Positions 36,825 to 47,935 of a stretch of 64,000 bases of DNA are shown piece after piece; positions within the stretch are counted from its first letter, which is position 1; each line of letters opens with the position of its first letter. The translations under genes were made by a program, and so were the position numbers. The notes beneath the pieces are model-generated. The model did no database searches. It was not told the origin of the DNA and was given only the letters and a program-made list of their open reading frames with translations. Origin of the DNA: Marinovum algicola (GTDB taxonomy: Bacteria; Pseudomonadota; Alphaproteobacteria; Rhodobacterales; Rhodobacteraceae); the NCBI RefSeq assembly GCF_900109145.1, contig NZ_FNYY01000002.1, positions 124,001-188,000 on the forward strand, written 5' to 3'.

Positions 36825-36838
36825 GGGGAAAATTCCCC
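36825..36838. promoter_or_regulatory. GGGGAA-N2-TTCCCC palindrome upstream of purB
   Basis: GGGGAA (36825-36830) and TTCCCC (36833-36838) in the divergent gap between the ATP-grasp gene and purB. A tandem ATGGGGCGAA/ATGGGGCC lies just upstream. A candidate regulatory element, with no assigned protein. Confidence 0.35.
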
Positions 36839-36933
36839 GAAACTTGCAGCAATGCCACGTCCTCTTGTCCCCCCGTCAGCTTGGGCGTATGACGCCGCGC
36901 AAACGCCCGTGACCAGCCCGAGAGGACGACCAG

Positions 36934-38241
36934 ATGATCCCCCGCTATTCCCGCCCCGAGATGACCGCGATCTGGGAGCCCGCCACCAAGTTCCGCATCT
37001 GGTTCGAGATCGAGGCCCATGCCTGCGACGCGCAGGCCAAGCTCGGCGTGATCCCGCAGGAGAACGCCGATGCGGTGTGGAAGGCCAAGGACGTGGAATT
37101 CGACGTCGCCCGGATCGACGAGATCGAGGCGGTCACCAAACATGACGTCATCGCCTTTCTCACCCATCTGGCCGAACACGTGGGCAGCGAAGAGGCGCGG
37201 TTCGTGCATCAGGGCATGACCTCGTCGGATGTGCTCGACACCACGCTGAACGTGCAGCTTGTGCGCGCCTCCGACCTGCTGCTCAAAGGCATGGACCGGC
37301 TTCTGGCCGCGCTCAAGACCCGCGCGCTGGAGCACAAGGACACCGTGCGCGTCGGCCGCAGCCACGGCATCCATGCCGAGCCCACCACCATGGGGCTGAC
37401 CTTCGCACGCTTCTATGCCGAGATGGACCGCAACCGCGCCCGCCTGGTGGCAGCGCGTGAAGAGATCGCCACCGGCGCGATCTCGGGCGCCGTCGGCACC
37501 TTCGCCAATATCGACCCGGCGGTCGAGGAACATGTCTGCGCGCAGATGGGTCTCTCGCCCGAGCCGATCAGCACGCAGGTGATCCCGCGCGACCGCCACG
37601 CCATGTTCTTTGCCGTGCTCGGCGTCATCGCCTCGTCGATCGAAAACATCGCGGTGGAAATCCGCCACATGCAGCGCACCGAGGTGCTGGAGGGCGCGGA
37701 ATTCTTCTCGATGGGCCAGAAGGGCTCTTCGGCGATGCCGCACAAGAAGAACCCGGTGCTGACCGAGAACCTGACCGGCCTGGCGCGTCTGGTGCGCATG
37801 GCGGTGATCCCGGCAATGGAAAACGTGGCGCTCTGGCACGAACGCGACATCTCGCATTCCTCGGTCGAACGCGCCATCGGCCCGGATGCCACGATCACGC
37901 TTGACTTTGCCCTGCACCGGCTGGCCGGCGTGGTCGAGAAGATGCTGATCTTCCCCGACAACATGCTCGACAACATGAACAAGTTCCCCGGCCTGGTGAT
38001 GAGCCAGCGGGTGCTTCTGGCGCTGACCCAGGCCGGCGTCTCGCGCGAGGATGCCTATGCCATGGTGCAGCGCAATGCGCTCAAGGTCTGGGAAGAGCGC
38101 GTCGATTTCCAGGAACAGCTTCTGGCCGACGATGCGGTCGTCGAGGCGCTGGGCGAGGACGGCATCAAGGAGAAATTCGACATGGGATATCACACCAAAC
38201 ATGTCGACACGATCTTCAAGCGGGTCTTCGGCGAAGGCTGA
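36934..38241 (+). CDS. purB: Adenylosuccinate lyase
   Basis: PurB catalyses two fumarate eliminations, in IMP synthesis and in AMP formation. The 435-residue protein carries the fumarase/aspartase superfamily signature GSSAMPHKKNP (around residue 262), the SSDVLDT substrate segment (TSSDVLDTTLN), the catalytic His in RSHGIHAEPT, and the ENVALWHERDISHSSVER region. This is the short bacterial form. Monocistronic, with a small hairpin (38292-38309) after the stop. Confidence 0.97.
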   Translation: MIPRYSRPEMTAIWEPATKFRIWFEIEAHACDAQAKLGVIPQENADAVWKAKDVEFDVARIDEIEAVTKHDVIAFLTHLAEHVGSEEARFVHQGMTSSDVLDTTLNVQLVRASDLLLKGMDRLLAALKTRALEHKDTVRVGRSHGIHAEPTTMGLTFARFYAEMDRNRARLVAAREEIATGAISGAVGTFANIDPAVEEHVCAQMGLSPEPISTQVIPRDRHAMFFAVLGVIASSIENIAVEIRHMQRTEVLEGAEFFSMGQKGSSAMPHKKNPVLTENLTGLARLVRMAVIPAMENVALWHERDISHSSVERAIGPDATITLDFALHRLAGVVEKMLIFPDNMLDNMNKFPGLVMSQRVLLALTQAGVSREDAYAMVQRNALKVWEERVDFQEQLLADDAVVEALGEDGIKEKFDMGYHTKHVDTIFKRVFGEG

Positions 38242-38291
38242 TGCGCCCGGGGATTTTGAGCGAATCCCAGTCCATGTTACCCTTGGGGAAC

Positions 38292-38309
38292 GGCGGAGCC
38301 CGCTCCGCC
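38292..38309 (+). other. Hairpin between purB and a small secreted protein gene
   Basis: GGCGGAG (38292-38298) pairs with CTCCGCC (38303-38309), loop CCCG, without a T-run. A weak stem that could slow transcription or RNA decay after purB. Confidence 0.4.
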
Positions 38310-38329
38310 CGCACCCAGGGAGAGTTTCG

Positions 38330-38482
38330 ATGTTCAAATCCGTAATCTGTGCCGTGTTTCTGACCGCGCTTCCGGTGATCGGCTATGCCAGTTGCTTTGG
38401 TGGCCATCAGGCGATGTCCTGCGCCGAAGGCACCGTCTGGGATCAGGCAGCCGGCGCCTGCGTCGAACGGACGACAAGCTGA
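38330..38482 (+). CDS. Small secreted cysteine-containing protein
   Basis: A 50-residue protein with a signal peptide (MFKSVICAVFLTALPVIGYA) and a mature part of about 30 residues with three cysteines (SCFGGHQAMSCAEGTVWDQAAGACV). The CAEGTVWDQAAGAC pattern resembles the end of a chitin-binding type-2 (CBM14) repeat; one full domain is not present. GGGAGAG precedes the ATG. Too short for standard ORF cut-offs but with a good ribosome site and a likely cleavage site. Confidence 0.7.
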   Translation: MFKSVICAVFLTALPVIGYASCFGGHQAMSCAEGTVWDQAAGACVERTTS

Positions 38483-38486
38483 CAGC

Positions 38487-38524
38487 AAGCCGCGCCGCCA
38501 TCGGTGCGGCTTCAGCATTTCTTC
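38487..38524 (+). terminator. Possible terminator after the small secreted gene
   Basis: AAGCCGC (38487-38493) pairs with GCGGCTT (38506-38512), with inner GCC/GGT pairs; only a broken T-run (CAGCATTTCTT) follows. Confidence 0.4.
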
Positions 38525-38571
38525 ACCCTTCTCCGGCTATCTGAACCCCAGATTCTGCCGGAGACCCAGGG

Positions 38572-39654
38572 ATGAGCGAACTCGCCACCACGAACAATCT
38601 GCCATCGGTCCGCGGCGCCACGGTCGGGGCCAATGCCGGTCGCTCGCGCGCCACCAGCCTGTCGCGCAAGCAGAAGGCCGCGATCATTGTGCGACTGCTG
38701 GTCAACGAGGGCACCGAGGTGCCGCTGTCCGAACTGCCCGAAGGCTTGCAGGAGGATCTGACCCAGCAGATGGGCGCCATGCGCTATGTCGACCGGGCGA
38801 CCCTGGCCGATGTGGTCAGCGAATTCGCCGACGAGCTGGAATCGATCGGCCTGCATTTCGCCGGCGGCATCGCCGGGGCGCTGTCGGCGCTCGACGGCAA
38901 GATCTCGCCTCAGACCGCCGCCCGCCTGCGCAAGGAGGCCGGGGTGCGCCAGACCGGCGATCCCTGGATGCGCATCCGCGCCCTGCCCGCGCCGCGCCTG
39001 CTCGACTTCATCACCAGCGAAAGCACCGAGGTCGCGGCGGTCCTGCTGTCGAAGCTCGACACCGCGATGGCGGCGGACATCCTGTCGCAGATGGCGGGGC
39101 CAGAGGCGCGGCGGATCACCTATGCGGTCTCGCGCACCGCCAATGTGACGCCCGAGGCGGTGGACCGGATCGGGCTGTCGCTGGCCAGCCAGCTCGACCG
39201 TGATCCGGTGCGCGCTTTCAAGGCGGCGCCGGTGGCCCGGGTCGGCGCCATCCTCAACTCCTCGCCCGCCGCCACCCGCGACGCCCTGCTCAGCGGGCTC
39301 GAGGAACAGGACGAGACTTTCGCCGGGCAGGTGCGCAAGGCGATCTTTACCTTCGAGAACATCGGCGACCGGGTCCGTCCCGGCGATGTTCCCGTCATCA
39401 TGCGCGAGGTCGATGCCGAGACCCTGGCCGCCGCGCTGGCCGCCGCCAGCGCCGGTGGGCTCGAGAAGATCGTCGAATTCCTGCTCGGCAACATGTCGAA
39501 ACGCATGGCCGAAAGCCTGCGCGACGAAATGAACGAGGTGGGCGATCAGAAACCCAAGGCGGCGGAGGCGGCGATGAATGCGGTGGTGGCCGTGATCCGG
39601 CGGCAGGCCGATGCCGGCACCATCACCCTGATCACCGACGAGGAAGAGGCCTGA
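38572..39654 (+). CDS. fliG: Orphan FliG-like flagellar motor switch protein
   Basis: A 360-residue FliG-family protein with N-terminal SRKQKAAIIVRLLVNEG, middle-domain STEVAAVLLSKLD and C-terminal GNMSKRMAESLRDEM. In E. coli, FliG couples MotA to the rotor through charged C-terminal residues. By eye, the Arg of NMSKR and the first acidic residue of LRDEM are kept, whereas the position of Lys264 looks like Ala (AALAAAS) and that of Arg297 is not clearly kept. No other flagellar gene is in the window, which is unusual because fliG normally lies in a flagellar cluster. Either a second copy or a diverged motor-switch protein. Confidence 0.8.
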   Translation: MSELATTNNLPSVRGATVGANAGRSRATSLSRKQKAAIIVRLLVNEGTEVPLSELPEGLQEDLTQQMGAMRYVDRATLADVVSEFADELESIGLHFAGGIAGALSALDGKISPQTAARLRKEAGVRQTGDPWMRIRALPAPRLLDFITSESTEVAAVLLSKLDTAMAADILSQMAGPEARRITYAVSRTANVTPEAVDRIGLSLASQLDRDPVRAFKAAPVARVGAILNSSPAATRDALLSGLEEQDETFAGQVRKAIFTFENIGDRVRPGDVPVIMREVDAETLAAALAAASAGGLEKIVEFLLGNMSKRMAESLRDEMNEVGDQKPKAAEAAMNAVVAVIRRQADAGTITLITDEEEA

Positions 39655-39711
39655 TACCAAACGGCGTCAGCGCCAATGGACACCCCGGGAAAAGCGCCGT
39701 AAGCCTGACGC

Positions 39712-40599
39712 ATGGCTTTCGCACAGATCCCCCGTCCCCGCACGGACGCCGCGCGCGGCATCCTCTTGATGATCGGCACCATGCTGCTGTTTTCCATCCT
39801 GGATGCCTGCGCCAAGGAGCTGACCACCCGGGTCGGCGTGCCGACCACGCTCTGGGCGCGTTATGCCGGGCAGACGATGATCGTCTTTCTTCTGGTCCTG
39901 CCCCGGCTGGGCGCGACGCTGCGCACCCGGTATCCGCTGCTCCAGCTTTTGCGCTCGATCTGCCTCTTTGCCGCGACTTTCTGCTTTTTCAACGGCCTGG
40001 CCCGTATCGGCCTGGCCGAAAACACAGCAATCATGGATCTGAACCCGGTGCTGATCACCCTGGGCGGCGCGCTGTTTCTGGGCGAAAAGATCGGGCTGCG
40101 CCGCGCCCTGGGCATCGGCGCCGCGCTGATCGGCGCGCTGATCATCATCCGCCCCGGCACCGATGTCTTCAGCCCGGCCGCGATCTTTCCGCTGGGCGCG
40201 GCGCTGTTCTTCTCGGCCTATGCCCTGCTCACCCGGTTTGTCGGCCGCGACGAGGATGCCTGGACCTCGCTGCTGTATACCGCGGCCTTCGGCGGCGTGG
40301 TGATGACGGGTCTGCTGCCGGTTGTCGGCGAAATGCCCAGCGACGCCACGTCCTTCGGGCTGATCGCGGTGATCGGCGGGATTGCCGCCGCCGGCCAGCT
40401 TCTGCTGATCCGCGCGCTTCAGATCGCCGAGGCCGGAACCCTGGCGCCTTTCACCTATTGCGGTCTGCTATTTGCCACCCTCTGGGGTGCGCTGATCTTT
40501 GGCGAATATCCGGACAGGGCCACCATCCTGGGCGCCTCGATCATCGTAGTGTCGGGAATTTACGTCTGGTATCGCGAGACCCACGCCAAACCGGCGTGA
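39712..40599 (+). CDS. EamA-family (DMT superfamily) exporter
   Basis: A 295-residue membrane protein with ten hydrophobic segments in two EamA repeats. In repeat one, FCFFNGLARIGLAENTAIMDLNPVLITLGGALFLGEK is typical; in repeat two, LLIRALQIAEAGTLAPFTYCGLLFATLWGALIFGEYP. The substrate is unknown. It differs from the EamA protein at 10630-11523, so the two are paralogous but not recent duplicates. It ends head-to-head with the DUF1223 gene with zero gap. Confidence 0.9.
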   Translation: MAFAQIPRPRTDAARGILLMIGTMLLFSILDACAKELTTRVGVPTTLWARYAGQTMIVFLLVLPRLGATLRTRYPLLQLLRSICLFAATFCFFNGLARIGLAENTAIMDLNPVLITLGGALFLGEKIGLRRALGIGAALIGALIIIRPGTDVFSPAAIFPLGAALFFSAYALLTRFVGRDEDAWTSLLYTAAFGGVVMTGLLPVVGEMPSDATSFGLIAVIGGIAAAGQLLLIRALQIAEAGTLAPFTYCGLLFATLWGALIFGEYPDRATILGASIIVVSGIYVWYRETHAKPA

Positions 40600-41319
40600 T
40601 CACGGCAGGTTGCGGGCCGCCAGCATCGGGCCGTAACCCGCCTTTTGCACCAGGATCGCGGCAGAGCTCACCTCGGGAAGCTCGGTGCGGAATTCGGCGC
40701 TGCCGTCCCAGACACCCAGTTCCTGCCAGCTCTCGACGATATTGGCATAGCTGATCGTGCGCCCGGCATTCTCGCCCCGGGTGATCTCGACCGTCGCCTC
40801 GGGATCGTAATCCACCAGCATCACCTGGATCTCGCCGCTCACCTCACCGGTGGCGCGCAGGGTCAGAATGGTCTTGCCCCCCGCCGTCTCGAGCTCGAGC
40901 GCCACAGGCCGCGACCGCGCCTCGTGCAACGCGATCAGATCGCTAACATCCATCGGATGGTTGCCGACCACGTGATCGACGCCGTTGATGATCATCTGCG
41001 GCGTATAGATCATCCGCCGCCCCGCCGCCTTGGCATAGCCCTTCTGGCGCCGAGTGTGCCCGGGCAGGGCAAAGCGGTCTTTCCAGCCGATGTAATCCCA
41101 GTAATCCACATGCAACGCCAGCGCGATGACATCGTCGCGCGCCGCGAGTTTATGCAGCAACTCATCCGCGGGCGGACAGGCGGAACATCCCTGCGACGTG
41201 AATAGCTCGACCACCACCGGCGTTCCGGGTTCGGCCTCGGACTGCGCCCGCGCCTGTCCCGTGCTCAGAACCCCTGCCACCCCAAAGGCCGCAGCGCCAA
41301 GGATCAAGTTCAACCGCAT
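40600..41319 (-). CDS. Secreted thioredoxin-like protein (DUF1223)
   Basis: A 239-residue exported protein of the DUF1223 group. It begins with a signal peptide (MRLNLILGAAAFGVAGVLSTGQARA), and the CxxC redox motif is CSAC at Cys45/Cys48 in FTSQGCSACPPAD. It continues with LALHVDYWDYIGWKDRFA and RMIYTPQMIINGVDHVVG (cis-Pro-like TP). This suits a periplasmic thioredoxin-fold thiol oxidoreductase; the substrate is unknown. Its stop directly abuts the stop of the EamA gene. Confidence 0.88.
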   Translation of the reverse strand: MRLNLILGAAAFGVAGVLSTGQARAQSEAEPGTPVVVELFTSQGCSACPPADELLHKLAARDDVIALALHVDYWDYIGWKDRFALPGHTRRQKGYAKAAGRRMIYTPQMIINGVDHVVGNHPMDVSDLIALHEARSRPVALELETAGGKTILTLRATGEVSGEIQVMLVDYDPEATVEITRGENAGRTISYANIVESWQELGVWDGSAEFRTELPEVSSAAILVQKAGYGPMLAARNLP

Positions 41320-41433
41320 TCAATTTCCCCGTTTCGTCGCATATGTCTACCTAAAGGCAGGCAGTTGAAATAACCAATCAAGGTTTTGCGATATCTCCGC
41401 GATGGTCAGGGCCGCGGCCCGTGTCGAAATAGT

Positions 41434-41501
41434 TGCATACAATCGCATACAAAGTGCCGCACCCCCCTTGATTGCACACCCCCGACAGGTCTATTGCACA
41501 C
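41434..41501 (+). promoter_or_regulatory. Tandem GCATACAA and ATTGCACAC repeats upstream of acnA
   Basis: GCATACAA occurs at 41435-41442 and 41445-41452 (10-base period), and ATTGCACAC at 41471-41479 and 41493-41501 (22-base period). All share the core TTGCAYAC or GCATAC. The helical spacing suggests side-by-side binding of one regulator. The binder is unknown; a GntR-like protein is one possibility. Confidence 0.45.
41468..41495 (+). promoter_or_regulatory. Possible acnA promoter
   Basis: TTGATT (41468-41473), 16-base spacer, TCTATT (41490-41495). Moderate match; overlaps the ATTGCACAC repeats, so a bound protein would affect initiation. Confidence 0.35.
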
Positions 41502-41541
41502 ACAGCGAAACCCCTTGGCATCATCGGAAGGGAGCCATTCC

Positions 41542-44316
<2,775 letters not shown>

Positions 44317-44340
44317 GACAGGCTTTCAGACGCAATCGGA

Positions 44341-44373
44341 ACGGGCGCCAATCGGCGCCCGTTTCTGTTTCTT
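44341..44373 (+). terminator. Rho-independent terminator of acnA
   Basis: ACGGGCGCC (44341-44349) pairs perfectly with GGCGCCCGT (44354-44362); TTTCTGTTTCTT follows. Confidence 0.85.
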
Positions 44374-44398
44374 CGCCGCCTGTCCCGGGCCGCCGCAC

Positions 44399-45418
44399 CT
44401 ATTGGCGCAAGGCCAGATCCGTGGCGCGCCCGGCCCAGATCTCGTCGATCACCCCGTCGAGCGCGCGCCGCACCTCGACCGGGCCGCCGCCCTCTGCCAG
44501 CGTCCTGTGCAGCACGCGGCACTGCCGGAAGATCGCGTTCAGCCCGGTGCCCAGCCGCGGCGGCCATTGCGCGCGGGCATCGCCCAAGGCGATCCAGTTC
44601 ACCATATCGCGCTCTGGCAGGCGCAGGCGGCGGTACTGCGGCGCGATGGTCGAGGTGCGGCGCACCAGCCGCGCCCCCGACGGCACCAGCGCGGCGATCC
44701 GTTCCGGAAAAACCTGCGCGATGTCGCTCACCGCGGTGATCGGCCGTGCCCCACCGCGCCCGCGCGACGCCGTGATCCGCAGGCGATGGCCGCGAATTTC
44801 GCCATAGAGCGCGCCGCAGGGGCCATCGAGTGCCGGACCGGACCATTGCACGCCCGGCCGCGCTTCGAGCAGCGCCAGCTCCAGCGTCTGGTAGAGCTTT
44901 ACCCTGCCGGTGTCCTCGTATCCGATCTTCAGGCCCAGCCGGGCCAGCATCGGCAGCGTTGCCCGATGCGCCCCGGTGGCGTCGATCACCAGATCGAAGC
45001 ACCCCTGCCCCTGCCGGCTGCCGGCGCAGAGCCGCGCGCCTTCGCGGCCGGTGATCTGCACGTCCCGCCAGGTCTCGAACGGGCGCCGGCCGATACAGAT
45101 GTCCAGGGCCGCATCGACCGCCGCGCGGGACAGGCGCGGCGCGGTATACTCCGCGCAATCCGGGCCGGAAAAGCTGCGCCAGCGGCACTGCGGCTCCGTC
45201 CGCGCCGCGATCTCCTGCGCCAGGGACCGGTCCAGCACCGCTGCGGCCGGTCCCATCGTCGTCGCCAGGATATGCGAATGCCGCGCGGTGGGCGGTGGCC
45301 CGAGGCCCGGACGCGGCAAGGCCCGCACCACCCGCAGGCCAAGCCCCGAAAGCGCGATCGCCGCCAGCCGCGCGGCCGGCCCGTCGCCAAAAATCAAAAC
45401 GTCCAACACGCGCTCCAT
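44399..45418 (-). CDS. FAD/NAD(P)-binding oxidoreductase-like protein, function unknown
   Basis: A 339-residue protein that starts with a Rossmann-type hydrophobic strand and GDGPAARLAAIALSGLGLRVV, a variant of the GxGxxG FAD-binding loop. It includes DLVIDATGAHR (the second ATG motif of flavin monooxygenases and lycopene-cyclase-like proteins) and NWIALGDARAQWPPRLGTGLN (the GD motif that binds FAD ribitol). It therefore looks like an FAD-dependent monooxygenase, cyclase or halogenase-type protein, but the substrate is unknown. Start at 45418 with GGAAGG upstream. It is convergent with acnA and divergent from the Hint gene. Confidence 0.72.
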   Translation of the reverse strand: MERVLDVLIFGDGPAARLAAIALSGLGLRVVRALPRPGLGPPPTARHSHILATTMGPAAAVLDRSLAQEIAARTEPQCRWRSFSGPDCAEYTAPRLSRAAVDAALDICIGRRPFETWRDVQITGREGARLCAGSRQGQGCFDLVIDATGAHRATLPMLARLGLKIGYEDTGRVKLYQTLELALLEARPGVQWSGPALDGPCGALYGEIRGHRLRITASRGRGGARPITAVSDIAQVFPERIAALVPSGARLVRRTSTIAPQYRRLRLPERDMVNWIALGDARAQWPPRLGTGLNAIFRQCRVLHRTLAEGGGPVEVRRALDGVIDEIWAGRATDLALRQ

Positions 45419-45575
45419 CGGGCCTTCCGCGCCGCCGACACCGCGACGCGGCAACTTGCGGCAAGTATCCGCGCGCCATCGCTCCGCCGCAAGGCGGAAC
45501 CGGAGGCCGCCGAAACCAGACCTTGTCTGATGACCGAAGCCGCGCTAGCCTGATGGTCTTTATCGCCTGTGCCGG

Positions 45576-45594
45576 CCGGAATATTTTTTTCCGG
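45576..45594. promoter_or_regulatory. CCGGAA-N7-TTCCGG inverted repeat before the Hint gene
   Basis: CCGGAA (45576-45581) and TTCCGG (45589-45594) are a perfect 6-base inverted repeat, split by an AT-rich centre (TATTTTT). It is 58 bases upstream of the Hint-domain gene and could be a regulator site. Confidence 0.3.
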
Positions 45595-45652
45595 TCAACG
45601 GCTTTACGGGCAGCAATTGCGACAGATTCCATAGTCTCCGAGGGATATTAAC

Positions 45653-46552
45653 ATGGCTCAAGAAACCTTTGCCTTCTTTTACGAAGTCCAGGGCATGGCC
45701 CCGGGTGCCACCCATGGACCGGCCCAGAGCATATCCACCACCCTGGTCGAGCTTGCGTCGGACACCGGCGGCATCGATGGCAGCACCTCTCCGGGGGACG
45801 AGATCGACTGGTCGTCCTCGGGCTTTACCGGGCCGTTCACCTACATCGCCCTGACCCAGAACAACGAACCGATTGTCGAGGATTTCGATTCCGGCGTGCG
45901 TTTCGTCCTGTCGAACGACGGCACGCGAGAGTCCGATCCGGTCACCCCGAACTCGGCGCCCTACACCTATTGCTTTGCCGCCGGCACGCTGATCGCCACA
46001 CCCTCCGGCGCGCAGCCGGTGGAAAATCTGAGCATCGGCGACGCGGTTCTCACGGCGGACGGCAAGACCGTCGCGGTCAAATGGCTCGGGCGCCAGACGC
46101 TCCGCAAGTTTCTCAACGGCACCCGCATCCAGCCCGTGCGCATCCAGGCCGGTGCCCTGGGCGACGGCCTGCCGCACCGCGATCTGACGGTCACCGGCGA
46201 GCATGGCCTGGTGTTCGAGGGGCTGGTGATCAATGCCGCGGCGCTGGTCAACGGCACCACGATCAATTGGGTGCCGCTGGCCGAGCTGGACGACAGCGTC
46301 ACCTATTACCACGTCGAGACCGAGAACCACGATGTCATCCTCGCCGAAGGGGCCGCGGCCGAAACCTTCATCGACTACCTCGACCGGTGCGGCTTCGACA
46401 ATTACCAGGAATACCTCGACCTTTATGGCGCCGAACGGGTGATCCACGAGATGCCCCTGCCGCGGATCAGCGCCGGGCGGCTGGTGCCCGGAGCGATCAA
46501 GGCGCTGCTTGGCAGCCGGGCGCCAGCGCCGCCCAACAGCCTGGCCGGATGA
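45653..46552 (+). CDS. Hint-domain (Hedgehog/intein-type) protein
   Basis: A 299-residue protein. Residues 1-100 form an unrelated N-terminal module; from Cys107 comes the Hint domain: CFAAGTLIATPSGAQPVENL, GDAVLTADG, VTGEHGLVF and LAEGAAAETFI. Hint domains self-cleave at the N-terminal Cys; the key Cys107 and the TxxH-like His (VTGEH) are present. Rhodobacteraceae have many such proteins, often exported by type I secretion, but no RTX repeats are seen here. The target of cleavage is unknown. GAGGGAT precedes the ATG. Confidence 0.83.
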   Translation: MAQETFAFFYEVQGMAPGATHGPAQSISTTLVELASDTGGIDGSTSPGDEIDWSSSGFTGPFTYIALTQNNEPIVEDFDSGVRFVLSNDGTRESDPVTPNSAPYTYCFAAGTLIATPSGAQPVENLSIGDAVLTADGKTVAVKWLGRQTLRKFLNGTRIQPVRIQAGALGDGLPHRDLTVTGEHGLVFEGLVINAAALVNGTTINWVPLAELDDSVTYYHVETENHDVILAEGAAAETFIDYLDRCGFDNYQEYLDLYGAERVIHEMPLPRISAGRLVPGAIKALLGSRAPAPPNSLAG

Positions 46553-46814
46553 TCGCCCCCTCTTCGCTGCCCCGTTGCGCGGCCGGCCCAGCGGGCCGCC
46601 AGGCAGGAGGGCCGCCCGTCGGGAAGTGCCCTCCGGCCGTCACACGAAATGCGCGCGGCGGCGGCATTTGACGGTTTTCCGCAAGTCCTGCCGGAAATTT
46701 GCGCACCCGCCCGCCCATCGCGTATTCGTGAGGCGACAGGTCGGGCTTTCCCCGTTTATCTGCCCTCAGCCCACGTAGAATTGGGCGCAAGAGGCAAAAC
46801 ATGGAAGTCACAAG

Positions 46815-46943
46815 ATGAGAATGGTTTTGGTAGCAGTACAGGCGGCAATCCTTTTGATGCTCGCCGTGATCGGGGCGCAGGGCGATGACAGCCAGCGCGC
46901 CTCCTGCCCGGTCAATCAGCCCGGCGCCTATTGCGAGCGCTGA
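46815..46943 (+). CDS. 42-residue membrane or secreted peptide
   Basis: A small gene: MRMVLVAVQAAILLMLAVIG followed by AQGDDSQRASCPVNQPGAYC, ER. One hydrophobic helix begins the protein, followed by a short tail with two cysteines, so it is a signal peptide or membrane anchor. GGAAG lies eight bases before the ATG, and a TAGAAT hexamer at 46776-46781 may be a -10. Its last 16 bases overlap the convergent ccmD end. Its reality rests on ribosome site and composition only. Confidence 0.5.
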   Translation: MRMVLVAVQAAILLMLAVIGAQGDDSQRASCPVNQPGAYCER

Positions 46944-47092
46944 GCTTTCAACCGGTCCTCGATATCCTTGAGCTGGGCGCGGATGTTCCGTGCCCGCCAG
47001 ACACTGGCCCCCACGATCAGCGCCAGCAGCACAAAGCTGACCCCGTAAGCCGAGAGCACGGCGCCCGCATATTTGCCAAGTTCAGGGATCAT
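46928..47092 (-). CDS. ccmD: Heme exporter protein CcmD
   Basis: CcmD is a small bitopic protein that helps release holo-CcmE from the CcmABC complex during cytochrome c maturation. The 54-residue protein has one hydrophobic helix (AYGVSFVLLALIVGASVW) followed by a basic, coiled tail (RARNIRAQLKDIEDRLKAQR), the family layout. The start overlaps the ccmC stop by four bases (ATGA). Confidence 0.88.
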   Translation of the reverse strand: MIPELGKYAGAVLSAYGVSFVLLALIVGASVWRARNIRAQLKDIEDRLKAQRSQ

Positions 47093-47820
47093 TGCATCCG
47101 CTCCCGTGCCAGCAGAGCGCGCATCCGGCGCGCGCGGATTTCCGTCTGGGTGCGGATCAGCACCAGCAACAGGAACAGCAGCACAAAGCCTGCCATCGCC
47201 ACCAGCGCCGGCCACCAGAAGACATCGGCGACGTTTTCCTCGGCATCCAGCGACATCGACGCGCCCTGGTGCAGTCCCTGGTTCCAGAAATTCACCGCAT
47301 AGCGCGACAGCACCGCAAAGACCGACCCCACGAGGCAGAGCACCGAGGTCAGATCGGCGGCGGTGTCATCGTTCTCGATTGCCGCCCAGAGCGCGATATA
47401 GCCGAGGTAGAACAGGAACAGGATCAGGAACGAGGTCAGCCGCGGATCCCAGGCCCACCAGGTGCCCCACATCGGCTGGCCCCAGATCGCCCCGGTCAGC
47501 AGCGCAATCAGCGTCATCACCATACCCACCGGCGCCGCCGCCCGGGCCGCCAGAGCGCTGACGTGATGCCTGCGGATGATCCAGATCAGCGAGGCCACCA
47601 GCATCATGAACCAGGCATTGATCGCCATCAGCGCCGCCGGCACATGCAGGTAGAAAATCTTGACGGTCGAGCCCTGGCGGTAGTCATCCGGGGTGAAGAA
47701 GAACCCCCAGATCAGCCCGATGGCCAGCGTGCCCAGCGACAGCACCCAGAGCGCCGGGATCACCCGGTCGCTGGTGTCGATGAATTTTTTCGGGTTCGCA
47801 TATTCCCAGATCGAGGTCAT
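47089..47820 (-). CDS. ccmC: Heme exporter protein CcmC
   Basis: CcmC presents heme to CcmE in the cytochrome c maturation system I. The 243-residue membrane protein has the heme-handling WWD motif (WGTWWAWDPRLTS, about residues 118-130) and the two conserved periplasmic His, His59 (FYLHVPAA) and a second one (NFWNQGLHQ) near 184. Six helices are expected. Co-transcribed with ccmD; a 115-base gap separates it from the upstream ccmB. Confidence 0.96.
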   Translation of the reverse strand: MTSIWEYANPKKFIDTSDRVIPALWVLSLGTLAIGLIWGFFFTPDDYRQGSTVKIFYLHVPAALMAINAWFMMLVASLIWIIRRHHVSALAARAAAPVGMVMTLIALLTGAIWGQPMWGTWWAWDPRLTSFLILFLFYLGYIALWAAIENDDTAADLTSVLCLVGSVFAVLSRYAVNFWNQGLHQGASMSLDAEENVADVFWWPALVAMAGFVLLFLLLVLIRTQTEIRARRMRALLARERMQ

Positions 47821-47935
47821 GACGCATACCTATTCGTGAATGTGTGTGGGCGCCAGTGACAATTTCGTAGCCCCCCGCCCCGACGAGCGCCGATTGCCGC
47901 CCCTGCCCAAGCGCGGGAGTTCACCCCAAGGCATC

